Source: Aplidium turbinatum
Taxonomy: Eukaryota; Chordata; Ascidiacea; Aplousobranchia; Polyclinidae
Assembly: GCA_918807975.1 (NCBI GenBank)
Contig: OU964918.1
Span: 34,704,477 to 34,768,476 of the forward strand
DNA: 64,000 bases
Reading direction: 5' to 3'
Positions within the stretch are counted from its first letter, which is position 1. The number at the start of each line of letters is the position of its first letter. A program made the position numbers and the translations under genes. Under the pieces are notes generated by a model that ran no database searches, was not told the origin of the DNA, and worked only from the letters and a program-made list of their open reading frames with translations. Below, piece by piece: positions 11,198 to 23,500 of the stretch.

Positions 11198-13467
11198 TAG
11201 AGATGTAAATGCAAAAAAAACGAACCGTTTTTTTTTTAAAAAAACGTGTTTTTTTCAAAAAAAACTTGAGCCAAAAAAAACACTCGTTTTTTGGTTTTTT
11301 TTGTTTTTTTGTTTTTTTTCATATTTTTCTGGAAAAGTTGCAATTTTTTTGCAATTTACAGCTTAGTTTCATTATAGTGCTCTTGAAAAACATTAAATTA
11401 CTAAAAATAGTTTTATTGGTGTGCTGAAATTCCTAAGTGTTTGTGTTTGGCAGCATATGTTCTTGCATAGTCCTATGAGGACCTATGTTGTTTCGCCTTC
11501 TTCTTCATTCTCTGGCATGTTTGTGGCAGTAGACCTGACAAACATTGAATTAATGAAATTTGATACATGACATAATGTAGATGAGTTAATTTCTTTTTCC
11601 TTTTATGGAAGTTAGCCTATGATGTTAGTATACTGTGGTACTGGTTATTCTTGTACACACTCAATGGGTTGACGAAATTTTGACAAAACAAGGTGGCAGT
11701 ATTCAGTACACACATTTACCTTGTTTGTGGACGTGATAATTTACTAATGCAAGCTATTGCCAATAGCTTGTTTAAACATGTTTTGTAACTGATAGCTTGC
11801 CAACGATGTATATGCTTTATAAATGTTGAAACAGAAGTAGGCTATTCTTTTCGTGTGTTGTAAGATCTTGGATTGGACACTTCGTCATTGATGCTTCTTG
11901 CAGATTATTCGGGACATATAATGCAAGAGACCTTATCACTGATATTTTTAGCTGTCAAAAGTTAGTGCATTTGTCAGAAAAGGTTTAGGTTAATGTTCCT
12001 TTCAAATGCCCACCACCCATGTTGACTATTGCTAGTAACTACCATTCTACCAACCTTGAATGAAGAAGTTTTTCCTTTAAAGTGGAGTTTTTCAGCACTG
12101 CTCAGTGTTCACATAGTGAATAAATGCTTTATAATGCTTTTCCTGACAAGAATAAAGTTTTACCCATATTCCCACAATGCAGGATAAAGATACAAAACAA
12201 ACATCAAAGATGAAAACTTATTTTATTTGAGAACTAGGCCTACTGTTTTTTGAGATAAAAAGAAATTGACCTCTTGTCGTTACGCACCAATAAAACCATG
12301 ATGCAAACTTTAATTTTTTTTATTGGGCAGAGGAAAGATTGACGAAAAGTTAGGCAAAAACAAAAAAAGTGCTAAAGTCTCAAAGTTCTGCAAACTAGTT
12401 CAAATTGGATGGATTAAGTGCAACCAATAACCATACTTCTTTTAAACATGTCTATGACAGCACAATGGTGTGATTAAGGGAAAACAAACATGACTATGAC
12501 GTCACAAAGGATTATTGAATCTCTTCAGGGAAAATAAAAAAACATCAAAACGTTTCCATCTTTCACTACATTTAAATGTGATTTGGGCTAAAAGTTGGGA
12601 CTTTAGCACTACACTGCTTTTGCCAAACTTGTCATCAATCTTTCTTCTACCCAATTATTTTTTTTTTTAATTTACGCACCATGGTTTTATTGGTGCGTAA
12701 CGACAAGAGGTTAATTTCTTTTTAGCTCAAAAAGTAGTAGCCAAAACTTGTTTTAATATTCATAAACAGATAGCCCACCCCATAAAACATGAGGGTAGAG
12801 CTAAAACTTATGTAAATATGTTGAGCGGTTCTTGAGATATGGCCGTTTTTCTATTGCTCCTTATCTATAAAGCCACTTAGTGGCTAAGGTTATTTCACTT
12901 ATAACTCGAGAACCGCTTGTGTGATTTTCATCACGTTTGCACCAAATGCACATCAACTGGAACAATCTCTTGACGTTGTATTGGTAATGGTGTGGTGTGC
13001 TGGTGCAAAGTGCCTTTGTGAAGTAGAGAAACAGGACCCTGACCACCTGGTCTTAACGTAACATGCCCATTAACCAAAATCCCAGGTGGCTTCGAAACTG
13101 TACACGAGTGTGGTACTGCATTTAACAACTGGCTGAACCAAATTACAGACAATACTGGAGATGTGCCAACCATAGGACACTGTGTTACTATTTGAGACGA
13201 TGAGAAACCTTTATGGCTCGTGTGTTGAGACTTGAGAGACATATTGTCTCATTTGAAAGATGTTATACGAGTTATGAGACTATTTTTTTGTTGAAAGAGA
13301 CGCTATTGCAATGAGTTTACCCTAATTGCTGCATATTGTGACATTTAATAAAAAAATAGGTAAAAAAAACAAAAAAAACGAATAAAAAACAAAAAAAACG
13401 ATAAAAAACAAAAAAAACCAGCTCGTTTTTTTTTAAAAACAAAAAAAACCGTTTTTTTACATCTCTA
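11198..13467 (-). mobile_element. TAGAGATGTAAA-ended DNA transposon, copy 2 (inverted)
   Basis: It has the same ends and interior as 6692-9316 in the opposite orientation, with its own perfect 8-bp duplication attgcaag (11190-11197 and 13468-13475). It lacks the 272-bp insertion found in copy 1. The conserved short reading frames shared with copy 1 (around 12861-13242) reflect common descent rather than a proven gene. Confidence 0.85.
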
Positions 13468-13475
13468 ATTGCAAG

Positions 13476-15637
13476 TGACATTGTAATGTATTGTCTTTCT
13501 ATTGTATTTTCTAAAAGTCAAATTGTTGTAAATTCTTATCAAGATGTCACTAAGGTTGTTGATTAGTTCTACATGAAATAACAATTAACTTTTTCATTCG
13601 AAACTACTTGTATTGCCAAAGTGTTGTAAACTTATTAAGATTTCAACATTAAATTTTTATAACACCATTGCAAAAATCGTTTAGTTAGGACACTTAAGGT
13701 ACAATATGCCATGAGCTTCTTGCTTTTTATTTCCGCATATATTACCCCAAACAGGATAAGTTTTTAACCTCATAAGGCAATGGCCGTTTAATTCTTCCTC
13801 TTTCATACTCCCTCATAGCTCATTTCTTCCCTCTCATACGTTGTTATACTGAAACGAAATTTGATGTTTGATGCATGAATTTATAGCCCTCGTTCTCTGC
13901 CAATTCAATTATTTTATTAAACTATCGTTTAACTTTTTCATAAGCTTAACAGTTTTGGTGATGTAAGATGTGACAGTGTGACACTCTTGAGAAAAAGACT
14001 GCACTTTAGTTGTGCAGCGCCATCTACAGGTTGTAAAACTGCCTAAATTGTTACGTTTGGTTCCTTTTCTCTACTTACGATGTCGACTGCGTGGCCGATA
14101 AGAGTGACGTAGCTATTTTGCCATAGAAGGCATGGTGTTAGTGAAACAAACTGCAAATACTGAAAATCTATTTACAGTACTGTAGCCTATAGGATTGAGA
14201 ATAGCCAACAGTAGCCTAGTTTAGTCAAACATAACCACAAAAAATGGAATTACACCATTTGGAATTTCAGCTACAGTAGGCTACTACTTTATGGGTAATT
14301 AGCCACAAGTTAAAGAACCACTAGCCTACTGCAGGCTGTATACTATAGTTTTTGCAATGCTGATTTAGCCTAAATCAATGGATTTCAAACAGAAAAAAAA
14401 TGGTCAGGAACAAAATCATAGTGAACCACAACCTCAGTAATCTACAAGTTTGTGATATTTGATTATTTCTCTTAAAAGGTTATTAAAATATTCCGGCTTA
14501 ATTCCTTAAGCGCTCAACTTTATGAATGAAAAAACGTTAGCTGAGGCTTTGGTTCGGCTCTTGGTGTGTGCGCTTGAGCAACGCATTTGAAAGACTACTC
14601 TCCATTCAACGGCAACTAGTGGATGGAATAATTCCACTGACAACAAGCGGAAGTCACTTTGTCAATCTTGGTAAATGGGCCTGCGTCAGTGATTCAAAAT
14701 CTCTACAGAGATGCGAAACTGCGAAGAGTAACCGCTAAACGAAGTTTTCTCAGTCCGAAAATAAAATTCCTGCAAGCAACACTAAGCTATAAATTAAATT
14801 ATAAAAAATGCACCATTTGTAGCAACAGTTATCGACGCGCCTTCATCCACAAATGGAAATAGGCCTACACGTAACGTGAGATGATCGATAAAACACGTAG
14901 GCTACACAAAAATTGCCTTCTCCTCAGCAGTAGTTAATCTAAAAAATATTTAAGGACACCAATTGTTTCAGACAAAACAGAAGATACGAAGAAAAAATAA
15001 ACGGGATAAAAGTTTGTAAAGCAAAGATTTCCGTGTGAGGTCTAGGGGGGGGGGTGGATTTTTTCCAAGAAAATTTTAACTAATTTTATCACTGGTTTAT
15101 TCTTTCGTATTTCATGAAGCTCAAGACGCACGGTTTGCATTTAACCATAATCATCAATCTAACTAGCCTACTACATTTATGTGGGTCTTACAGTGTTAGA
15201 TTGGGGGATGATCGAGTAGCCTATTGAAACGTGGCTTGCTTCACCTCATACGATTACAAGAGACGAAAATAGCTTTGTTTAATTGTTTAGGCTTAATGTA
15301 GCCTACGAAAACTTAGCTGGATAGGCTAAGCATTATGTTTTTGTGTCAGGCATTTTTTAATTTTTAATAATCCCGCCATGAACAAATCCCTATCTTAAGA
15401 GGGTACCCTAAGCTGCGAATTTATAACATGGGTATGTTAAAATGTGTCTAGTAGGTGTTGCTGATGAAACTGCCTCCATTAAAAAATGTAGCATAGGCTA
15501 GCCCTAGATAGTTTTCTTTGCGACACGTAATACAATCAATAAGCAAAATTTATAATAAAATCTTCCAACTGTGCAAATTGATATACTGTACAGTAGGCTA
15601 CGGTAAATAAAATCTGGAAAAACCTTTATAATCTTTA
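13476..15637. other. Intergenic, one SINE, no gene recognised
   Basis: AT-rich sequence with many TAGGCTA/TAGCCTA words and a G run near 15045. Apart from the family-B SINE at 14535-14778 I see no coding or structured element. Confidence 0.5.
14535..14778 (+). mobile_element. tRNA-derived SINE, family B, copy 2
   Basis: It starts near the B box (GGTTCGGCTCTTGGTGTGTG), so the tRNA head is mostly missing. The body with GCTTGAGCAACGCATTT and GATGGAATAATTCC matches the other copies. Confidence 0.75.
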
Positions 15638-15800
15638 TACTGTCAACCCCACTTTATCGGCCCACGGTTAATCGGACTACTCTCTTAATCACACCGTTTT
15701 TTCCTAGTCTAGAATTCAAATCGACTCTTCTATACAAATTCTCCCCTTAATCGGACCACCACCTCGCTGAAACGGACCACCTTCCCAGCAATAGGCTTTA
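15638..15800. mobile_element. pogo/Tigger-like transposon end
   Basis: TACTGTCAACCCCACTTTATCGG followed by repeated CTTAATCGGACCACC-type units resembles the ends of pogo/Tigger elements. Similar ends occur at 17302-17320 and, inverted, at 17343-17360. The element was probably interrupted by the hAT insertion at 16241-17172. No transposase was seen. Confidence 0.5.
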
Positions 15801-16240
15801 TGGTTAACATTCTTAGTTTTTGTGCAGGTGTTTTGCGAGATTACACGTCAAAAGTTGAGGTTGGGCATCTGCTTTGTTTTCACTAAGCTATATTAAGCTA
15901 GTCAGTGGCAAGATTGCTTGAAAGTGATATGTTTTACATTTCTAACCCAACCGCAATTAAAAAGTAGCCAATCTGTTTACAAGTTAAAACAAGCCCAAAA
16001 TTATTCTAACATGTGAAGTTGTGCACAAATTAAAGTCAACAACGAAATTATTAGCCAGAAATGATATTTATTAGGTTTGTAAAATTTAGTTTGAAGTGAA
16101 ACAAAAGGAAATCAAACACAACCCCCTCCTCGACAACGCCAAAAGACACTCCATCCTGGATTCATTATTGCAATGTCTATCGGTTCTTTACGGCATTTTG
16201 TTTTAATTGTAGATGGTGTTAGTTTAGTCTAACTCTAAAG

Positions 16241-17172
16241 CAGTGGCGTAGCCAGAAATTTTTTTTGGGGGGGGTAAATATTTCATAAATTCAAGAGAAC
16301 AACAAAGTGTTTGATTTAAGACATCGCCACCTGATGTGCTGTGTCGTATCCTGGTGGGTTGAGCAAGGGAAGCAATAAAGCTGTTAGGGGCTTAGAGCGT
16401 GCCGAAGGCACGCGTATTCTAGGGGGTGCGGGGGTATGCTCCCCTGAATTTTTTTTTTGCAAAATTACACTCAAATAATGGATTATAGTGCTTTCTGGAA
16501 ACACTTTTAGGGCAATATTTGCATGAAATTTATTAGCAGAAAAACAACTTTTAACTTATTAAAGGCAGCTCTTATACACAAACGGGCAAAAATTGCGTCT
16601 AAAATTAGAGAACACCAAAAACTCAGCTATACAAAAACTCAAAAACTACATAAAAACCCAACAGAGTAGGCTAAGCGATTCTGAAGTATTATCACATGAC
16701 TCTGGAAAAGCGTAGGAACTCGTCGAAACGTCTTGAAGGCCTAAACTAAAAGTCACGTACGCCAAAAGCGAAGAAAACGTTTAAGATATGACCTTGAATT
16801 AATTGGAAAAACATAAACTAGCAATCTAACCCTAAATATAATTGTTTATCGTGACATGCAATTATATTTTAAGTCAAAATCGCAGGTTCCAGGAGTTAGG
16901 ACCAATAGTGAAATGACACAATCGGCAAAAAGTCTGAATGTAACTTAGAATACTTCGTTCATTTATTTTTACAAAATTTATTAGTGTCTTTCTGTGTGTC
17001 TAGGATAAAACAAGTTCTAGGGGGTGTAAATTGCTAGGTGTTTTGGAAAACGATATAAATTTCTACAAATTTTATTATATTTTCAACAAAGGGCTAAACT
17101 TCGGAAAAATTTGGGGGAAGGGCCATGTCCCCTTTCGCCCCCCCCCCCCTCACCCCTCGGGCTACGCCAATG
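16241..17172. mobile_element. hAT-like non-autonomous element
   Basis: Ends CAGTGGCGTAGCCAG and GGCTACGCCAATG are flanked by a perfect 8-bp duplication ctctaaag (16233-16240 and 17173-17180). It is 932 bp with C/G runs near both ends and no transposase. Confidence 0.85.
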
Positions 17173-17522
17173 CTCTAAAGTAGCCTATGTTACTTTAGCC
17201 TAGTTTGTGCGGGTCAAGCAACGCAGTCACAAGGTCAGCTGCATTTGAAGGAGGAATGACAGCAAAACGAAAACGTTACAACACACAAAAATAGCAAAAT
17301 TGGTTCACCCCACTTAATCGTATCAGTTGGCTTGGCCCCAATGTGGTTTGATTAAGTGGAGTAAACCAAATTCGCTATTTTTGTGTGTTGTAACGTTTTC
17401 GTTTTGCTGTCATCCCCCCTTCAAATACAGTTGACCTCCTTGTGTTTCTCTGTGACTGCGTTGCTTGACACACACAAAATAGGTTAAAGTAACATAGGCT
17501 ACTTTAAAGCATTGGCGTAGCC
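17160..17522. repeat. Large imperfect palindrome including a hAT end
   Basis: The arms 17160-17319 and 17350-17522 are inverted copies of one another with small differences. They include the hAT terminus GGCTACGCCAATG, its target site and the pogo-like end CCCCACTTAATC. The centre (17320-17349) is about 30 bases. Confidence 0.75.
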
Positions 17523-17844
17523 AGGGGGAGCCAAGGGGGCCATGGCCCCTTTCGCCCCCAAACATAAAACATGACGTGGACAAAGGCTACAAACTGTTCA
17601 GCAAAACCTGCAAAAAACACTTTGTTAGTCAGTATGAAGAATTCAAGTCTTTACGAAACACAATACTGCAGAACTTAAAATAATAACTGTTGATAATCGA
17701 CACACATGCCTGTAGAAATTTCAACTATCTGAAATAAATTTGTTTCTGTAAAAGTATGAGTAAAGGTAAAGGTCCCATTAGACTCAGTTATTGAGCTTTG
17801 GAGAAATAAGGTCTCGATTATAGGCTACTCTGCTTTCGGCATTA

Positions 17845-18012
17845 ACGAAAGTAGGATGATCAGTTTCTTTATCTCGGCCGTCTTTCCTTCAGCAACTGTG
17901 CCCACTAAATTTATTACACCCTGTGCGGTATTTTTCAACAACCAGCTTGAGCCGAAAGTCGAATCAAGTTCGCATAATTGGAAAGCCAACACCTTATCCG
18001 CTGCGCCAACCC
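17845..18012 (-). mobile_element. tRNA-like SINE fragment, family D
   Basis: On the minus strand GGGTTGGCGCAGCGGATAAG gives an A box and GATTCGACTTTCGG a B box about 40 bases later, followed by a body that runs to about 17845. The acceptor stem does not pair, so it is not a tRNA gene. Confidence 0.5.
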
Positions 18013-19081
18013 ATCACTTTATACCGAACAGCATGAGTAAGCTAACCTACAAAAAATGTGAATTGTTGATTTTCATCGACTGGTATTTTTGACAGCCCAT
18101 TCGCGCAATCTTACTGTCAACGAAAGAAAGCGAAATGCAATGTTGTTCAACATTTGTGCTGCATTGCAAACCACACAATCTGATTCAAAGAAAGAATATT
18201 ATCTCTCATCTTTGGAACTTCTTTCTACAGAGCACATGCATCTGGCGCATAGTGATGACAAGGTCTCTAAATATAAAGATATATATCTCCAGAGATATTG
18301 GCGCATTGTATGAGCAGAATGCCACCGGGAAAGCATAGCCTACGACAAATGTTAAGGTTAGCCCAATGCCGCTGTCATCATCAGATATCAGCTTTGTGGG
18401 CCGAGTGAAATAGTTAGTTCAAGTAAGTTATAGGCTACTTAAACGTCTTCTTTTACAAAACAAAGTTTTCAATGCTTTGTGAGGAATAACTTCAAAAATA
18501 GATAACCGAAAAGCAGTTTTAGTGGTAACCAAAGGCTACTGCATTCACTTTTCACATAACCTTATTGAGGTAATGTTTTTTTTTCTTAAAAATGCAATAT
18601 TGCTTCGATGCGCAATTTGTTTGATTTAAAATAACTTAATGACGTAAAAACGTTAGTTTTGCTTCCAAATTGTTAAAAGATTTGAGAAATTAAACGTAAG
18701 CTCATTCGTCAATGATACGAAAGCATGACGTCAACCAGACAAATGCGACCCTTGACTAATCGTAGCAAGCACCAAAGAAAGATTCCTTATTAGGGAGCAG
18801 AACGCCGGCTATCTCCTTTGGGATCGATCGTCGCGTCATGTTGGTGATGGCTTTGACGGGAGATGAAGCTATTGAGGCGTTTCAGAGTCAGGCAGGCCTC
18901 TCTTACCATTTGCTGGTTGAATGATTGGATTTATAAATAAATCCAAATTTTACCATTATTCAAGGCAACTTTTTTTGTGGAGACAGTTAGTTACTTGTTC
19001 TGACAGAAAGATAGTGTTGGATTCTTTACACAATAAAAGGATCTCAAACTCTAAGCTCTGTGCTCTTTTCTTTCAGGTTAA
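18013..19081. other. Intergenic, nothing recognised
   Basis: No coding sequence, terminal repeats or RNA structure that I could support. Confidence 0.4.
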
Positions 19082-19397
19082 AATTGGATTGGTTTGAATC
19101 GTTATCCTCGAACTGACAAAGCTTTGATAGTTTATTCCTGGTAGTTTCGCTTACTTGTAGAGGCTTTTGACGCAGGGCCGGTTACCGCGATTGACAAAGT
19201 GAAGTTTCCGATTGTTAAAGTGTTGTTGCCAGGGAATTATTCCATCTATTAGGTGCTACTGAATGAAGAGCAGTCCTTAAAATGCGTTACTCAAGCGCAC
19301 ATCCCGAGAGTCGAACCAGCGCCGCTTGATCTTGAAGCTCCTTCGTGAAGCTTCACTAAATCACGCTCTAACCATCTGAGCTATCTGGGAAATTGTT
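19082..19397 (-). mobile_element. tRNA-derived SINE, family B, copy 3 (full length)
   Basis: Minus-strand head TAGCTCAGATGGTTAGAGCG (A box) and GGTTCGACTCTCGGGATGTG (B box) are followed by the full ~250-bp body and a 3' end near CAAACCAATCC. It is the most complete copy in the window. Confidence 0.85.
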
Positions 19398-19944
19398 TAG
19401 CAGAAACTCGTGAGCCCCGAGAGCCCAGCGGGTAAACATCCGCCGTTTTAAGAAAAAAGCGTCAAGACCAAGCAATTTGGTTCAACTTTTTGATTGTGCG
19501 CCTGAACAGTGGATTTCAAAGTCAATGGTTGAAAGCTTCTCAACTAAAGACAACAGCCAGAATAAAGCTTCAAAAAGTGTATTTGTTGGTCCAAGGATTA
19601 CGATTCTCACAATCTTGTTATCAACACAAATCAACAACAAAGTTATAAGCATGTAGGCTATGTTTGGTAGGCATTTGCAGTCTAGAAAACCAAACAAAGT
19701 TAGCCTACATAATTGCTGCGATATTCAACTAAGAGTTCACGTATGGCTGGCTTGCTATGATTTTTAATGTAAAGTTTTGATTTGCAACTTCTATAGCAGG
19801 TAGCCTACAATATAAACTGCATTTTCTGCAACATCTTGATGTTTATCTAAAACTTTGGAGAATAGACCAAAATGATAAAGTCAAGTAGACAAAAATTAAT
19901 GTTTGTCTTATCCAGGCTTACACCTGGTGGTTGAAGATTTAGAA

Positions 19945-20105
19945 TAAGTGAACCGGAAGGCAAGGAAGCCAATCTTCGTGTCCACCTTCAGGCATGTCTT
20001 TAGGTGTCCTGCCACAGACACAACAGCATGCTCTGGAGCGGTGTCGAACCGGCGCCCTTTCGATTGCCTTTCCAGGGTTCTCACCACTCGGCTATGCAGC
20101 CGAGA
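19945..20105 (-). mobile_element. tRNA-derived SINE, family C, copy 1
   Basis: Minus-strand GGCTGCATAGCCGAGTGGTG (A box) and GCCGGTTCGACACCGCTCC (B box) are followed by a short body. The end CACTTATTCTAAATCTT is shared with the copy at 53401. Confidence 0.75.
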
Positions 20106-20404
20106 AAAAAAAGTGTATGAACTAATGTTTCACTCAAACTCAACTGATAGTAACTTTTGTTTTTATGTTTTTGTGTAGCCTATCCAAATGTTTGCTTAAT
20201 TGCATAGAACGAATAACGTAGCAGACTTAAATAAATTAAGGCCAATTAACCTGGAAGTCTTCTAAGAATTTTTTATTTGTTTACAATATGAGGAAACATT
20301 AACTTTGCTACATTTGTATTTTGTTGGCGATGACAGAGACCGAGCTTTAGGAAAAAAATTCATGGTTGAAAAGTGACTGAGCCGTTGAACACAGAAAATC
20401 AGAA

Positions 20405-20504
20405 ATGACTGGAATATTAAAAGAATTCAAGAAGCCGAATGAAGCGGAAGGACAATCGTTTCCCAAGTTTTCCTCACCACCTAAGGATGGTGAAGGTAGT
20501 GAAG
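20405..20504 (+). CDS. IGFN1-like exon 1 (start codon, Ig1 A strand)
   Basis: It encodes MTGILKEFKKPNEAEGQSFP and the start of Ig1 (FPKF, then P-K-D-G-E). The donor gtaaat leaves one base, and joining to exon 2 gives EGVRLEFQC. The spacing from F22 to the Ig cysteine is then the usual ~20 residues. This join spans a 5.7-kb intron, so it is slightly less certain than the others. Confidence 0.8.
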
Positions 20505-23500
20505 GTAAATGATCCAGTTGAGTTTAAGCTTTTGTGTCAGCGTAGCCTACCACTCAGTGGCGTATTCTCCAAGCATGCAAGGCATGCACTGTATGCCTTT
20601 CACTTGTACAAGTTTAATCAGGGGCTCCGAGAGTGGGGGAGGGAAGTTGGGCAACTTTCCTCCCTAGCATGTAGGGTAAAGGAAAAACGAGTTTTTGTCG
20701 TTTTGTCACTTTTGATAGGGGTCTATTTTTATTACTAGGCCTACAATAAAAATGTACCAACTTAAAAATAAACAAATTTTTGAATGAAATACGTAGTTCT
20801 AAGTATTTTTCGATTAATGTAGGTGCTACTTCAAATCAAAAACAAATCATTCTCGTATTAATTAAGGTAGGTTTATGTTAAACAGCTTCAAGACATAAAA
20901 TCTGATTAAGCTATTACTGACTTTTGTATCACTGAACCGTTTCTATTGTTTTAATTTGAAAACTGGTGCTGCTTTGGCTACGTGTAGCCTGCTATTTTTT
21001 CTTGACCAACTTAACCTTGACTTCAAAAACTGCGTTGGCCAGGTAGCCTATATGATAATGGATAATGGATCTATATGATAGTGATAATGCTTTATGATAA
21101 GGGATCCAACATGTCTGGAAGAGGAAAGATGTTCATTGTTTATGCAAGATTAAAGGAAGTAAAATCTTCCTGTTTATTTTCTGTTTATGGATGTCACTGC
21201 GAAAATCTAGCTGGAGTTCATGGTGTGCAGTTGGGACTTGTGGAACAAATTTAGACAAGTTGTAGCCCACAATCATGATATTTTGGATGAGTCGGTACTT
21301 TTAAAAGAAAGCTAGACAGCAAATTTGAGCTGCAAACCGGAACGTACCACCCCATGATCTCTACTCAAAAAAATCATTGATTGCAACTTTCAAAACAATT
21401 TCCTAAAATATTTTCGTCGCTTTGAGAATTGTTTACGTAAATTGGTAGGCCTATCTCGAACGGCTGCGAGTTGAACACTTGGTTTTAGCACATAGAAATT
21501 TGTAAAAAATTGTTTACGCTCCAATATAACTCAAAACCTATCGAACAGCCTATGCACAACCTATTGTGCATCAAATCAGACTATGCAAAACCTTTAATTT
21601 TTGATGCTGTAATCCGTAATTTTGCATTGCAAAAAGCCCGGAATGGATTAAATGCTTTGTTGAGCTATTTTCATTGCCTGTAGACCTATTGTGTGCATAC
21701 AATTGTTTCTCCATCTATGATAAAGTTACCAGCTACAACAATTTTGATTCGCATCTGAATGGAACCAATAGCCTAGTCTACTTGCACGCAAGTTTGTCAT
21801 GGGAAGGAGACCATTGTCATCGACCCAACAACATTCAGGACGTCGATCACCTGATCAAGAATCGCCCAGCCACCAAAATCAGTGGCAGATATGGAGCAGT
21901 TGGCTACATGCATGAGGCAACATTTTTAAACACTGGTTGAAGCGCCAACTGCACCACATATGAGATGTGCACACCATAGCACTCTAGGCCTACAAGTTTT
22001 CTAGCTAAAATAGTGAGCAACAATGGCAATCTTGTCGTAAGTGTAGGCCTACTCGAGTGATCTTGGTTGATTTCATATAGATTATAGAAAGATGTTTTTT
22101 TCGTATGGAAACGTTTATTAAAATCTAAACTTTAAAGGAATTCAATTTTACGCTGAGGAAAGTCGGCCAAGTTCAGCGTAAGACACATGATGCAACGCAA
22201 GATAAAAATTTGTTGCTTTTCTTTTTGCTGAAAAAAAAAATTTTTTTTGGCGCCCATTTTTCGTAGGCTATTGTTTCCCGACTAGTCCTGATTTCTCCCG
22301 GAGGCCCTGATTATGATCAAAACAGAAATCTATGAGAAACAGCGAATTTATGCATGAAAATTGAAAATTTTAGTAGCAGAACCTCTTCGCTCTCTTAATT
22401 TCAATATTCAAAAACAACTGTTCGCTTTCAAAGTTTGACAACCATGCTGAAGCTCGCGGAGGAGAGCTTAGCATGGGTTGATTACAATTTGCCTATAAAC
22501 CGCTCATTTACAACACTGTGGCGTAAATGGGATCAAAGCATGCGGATTTAAAATTGCATGCAAAACAAAAATCGCAATCTGGAGATATTCCCATTATGAA
22601 AGTTGTAAGTTATGGCTGACACTAGTAAGCTACCGTGTTTGTTCCTTTTTTGACAATGAAATTTTTAGACTATTCCAGTTTTAGGCTATAAACAAAAAAC
22701 AGATAAAGGTGAGATTAAGTAAATAAAATAGTTAAATGTGGCGAAGATAGCCGGAAACAGAAAAATGCCCTCAGTTACAACGGGGATCAGGTGTGCTGAA
22801 GGGCATAGGCTACACCACGGCATAGCGCTTCATGTCCGCTTTCATGCAACGCAGGATAAAGATATAAAATCAAGACATTGGTTTCATGGTTTATTCCAAG
22901 CCTCATTTTTCGAAAAACGGCTCGAACAATTATATCACCTATCTGACTGCAATGCTTAGATTGCAAGAAAAGCTATAAAACCTAAGGCAATTTTTTATTT
23001 GGAACCATGACCCCAGACCTCCCTACAATGGGTATGATCGTATGACCCTCTTTCCATTGCATGACAATAAAAATCAACCCGGATACGCCACTACAGTACC
23101 ACTGGTTTCCCCCGTATAAGCATATGATAAACTGTTTCTACAACCTATAGACCCGCTTGAATGTAAAACGGCTTATTTTGAAAGATTGTCATAGACTTAA
23201 AGGTGAAACGATAGCCCATTATTGCTTCATGGTGCGTTCATGCAACGTTACACCAGCTGCATAGGCTACTTATGGAGTTATAATTGGAAATTTTTTCAAG
23301 AATTGGAAAAGCTCCGCATTTCCACTAAGTTTTTGTACAATGTCTATAGTCTATGCAGGTCAGTAGCCTACATTGGTCAATGCGAATTTGTGACGTCCTT
23401 GCAACTTTAATGCGATTCTCGTAAAAGTGACAATCATCGTTTGAAAATCTTGTGTTGTATTATCAGTCAGTGCAATTAATAGAAAATTGAAACTTTTGAT

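Noticed and set aside
7148-13242. Matching short frames in both transposon copies (7148-7333 and 12861-13242)
   Set aside because: The similarity is explained by the two copies sharing descent; no known protein and no start or frame advantage shown.
21674-21940. 88-codon frame in intron 1
   Set aside because: No Ig or Fn3 features and no splice phase that would fit between exons 1 and 2.
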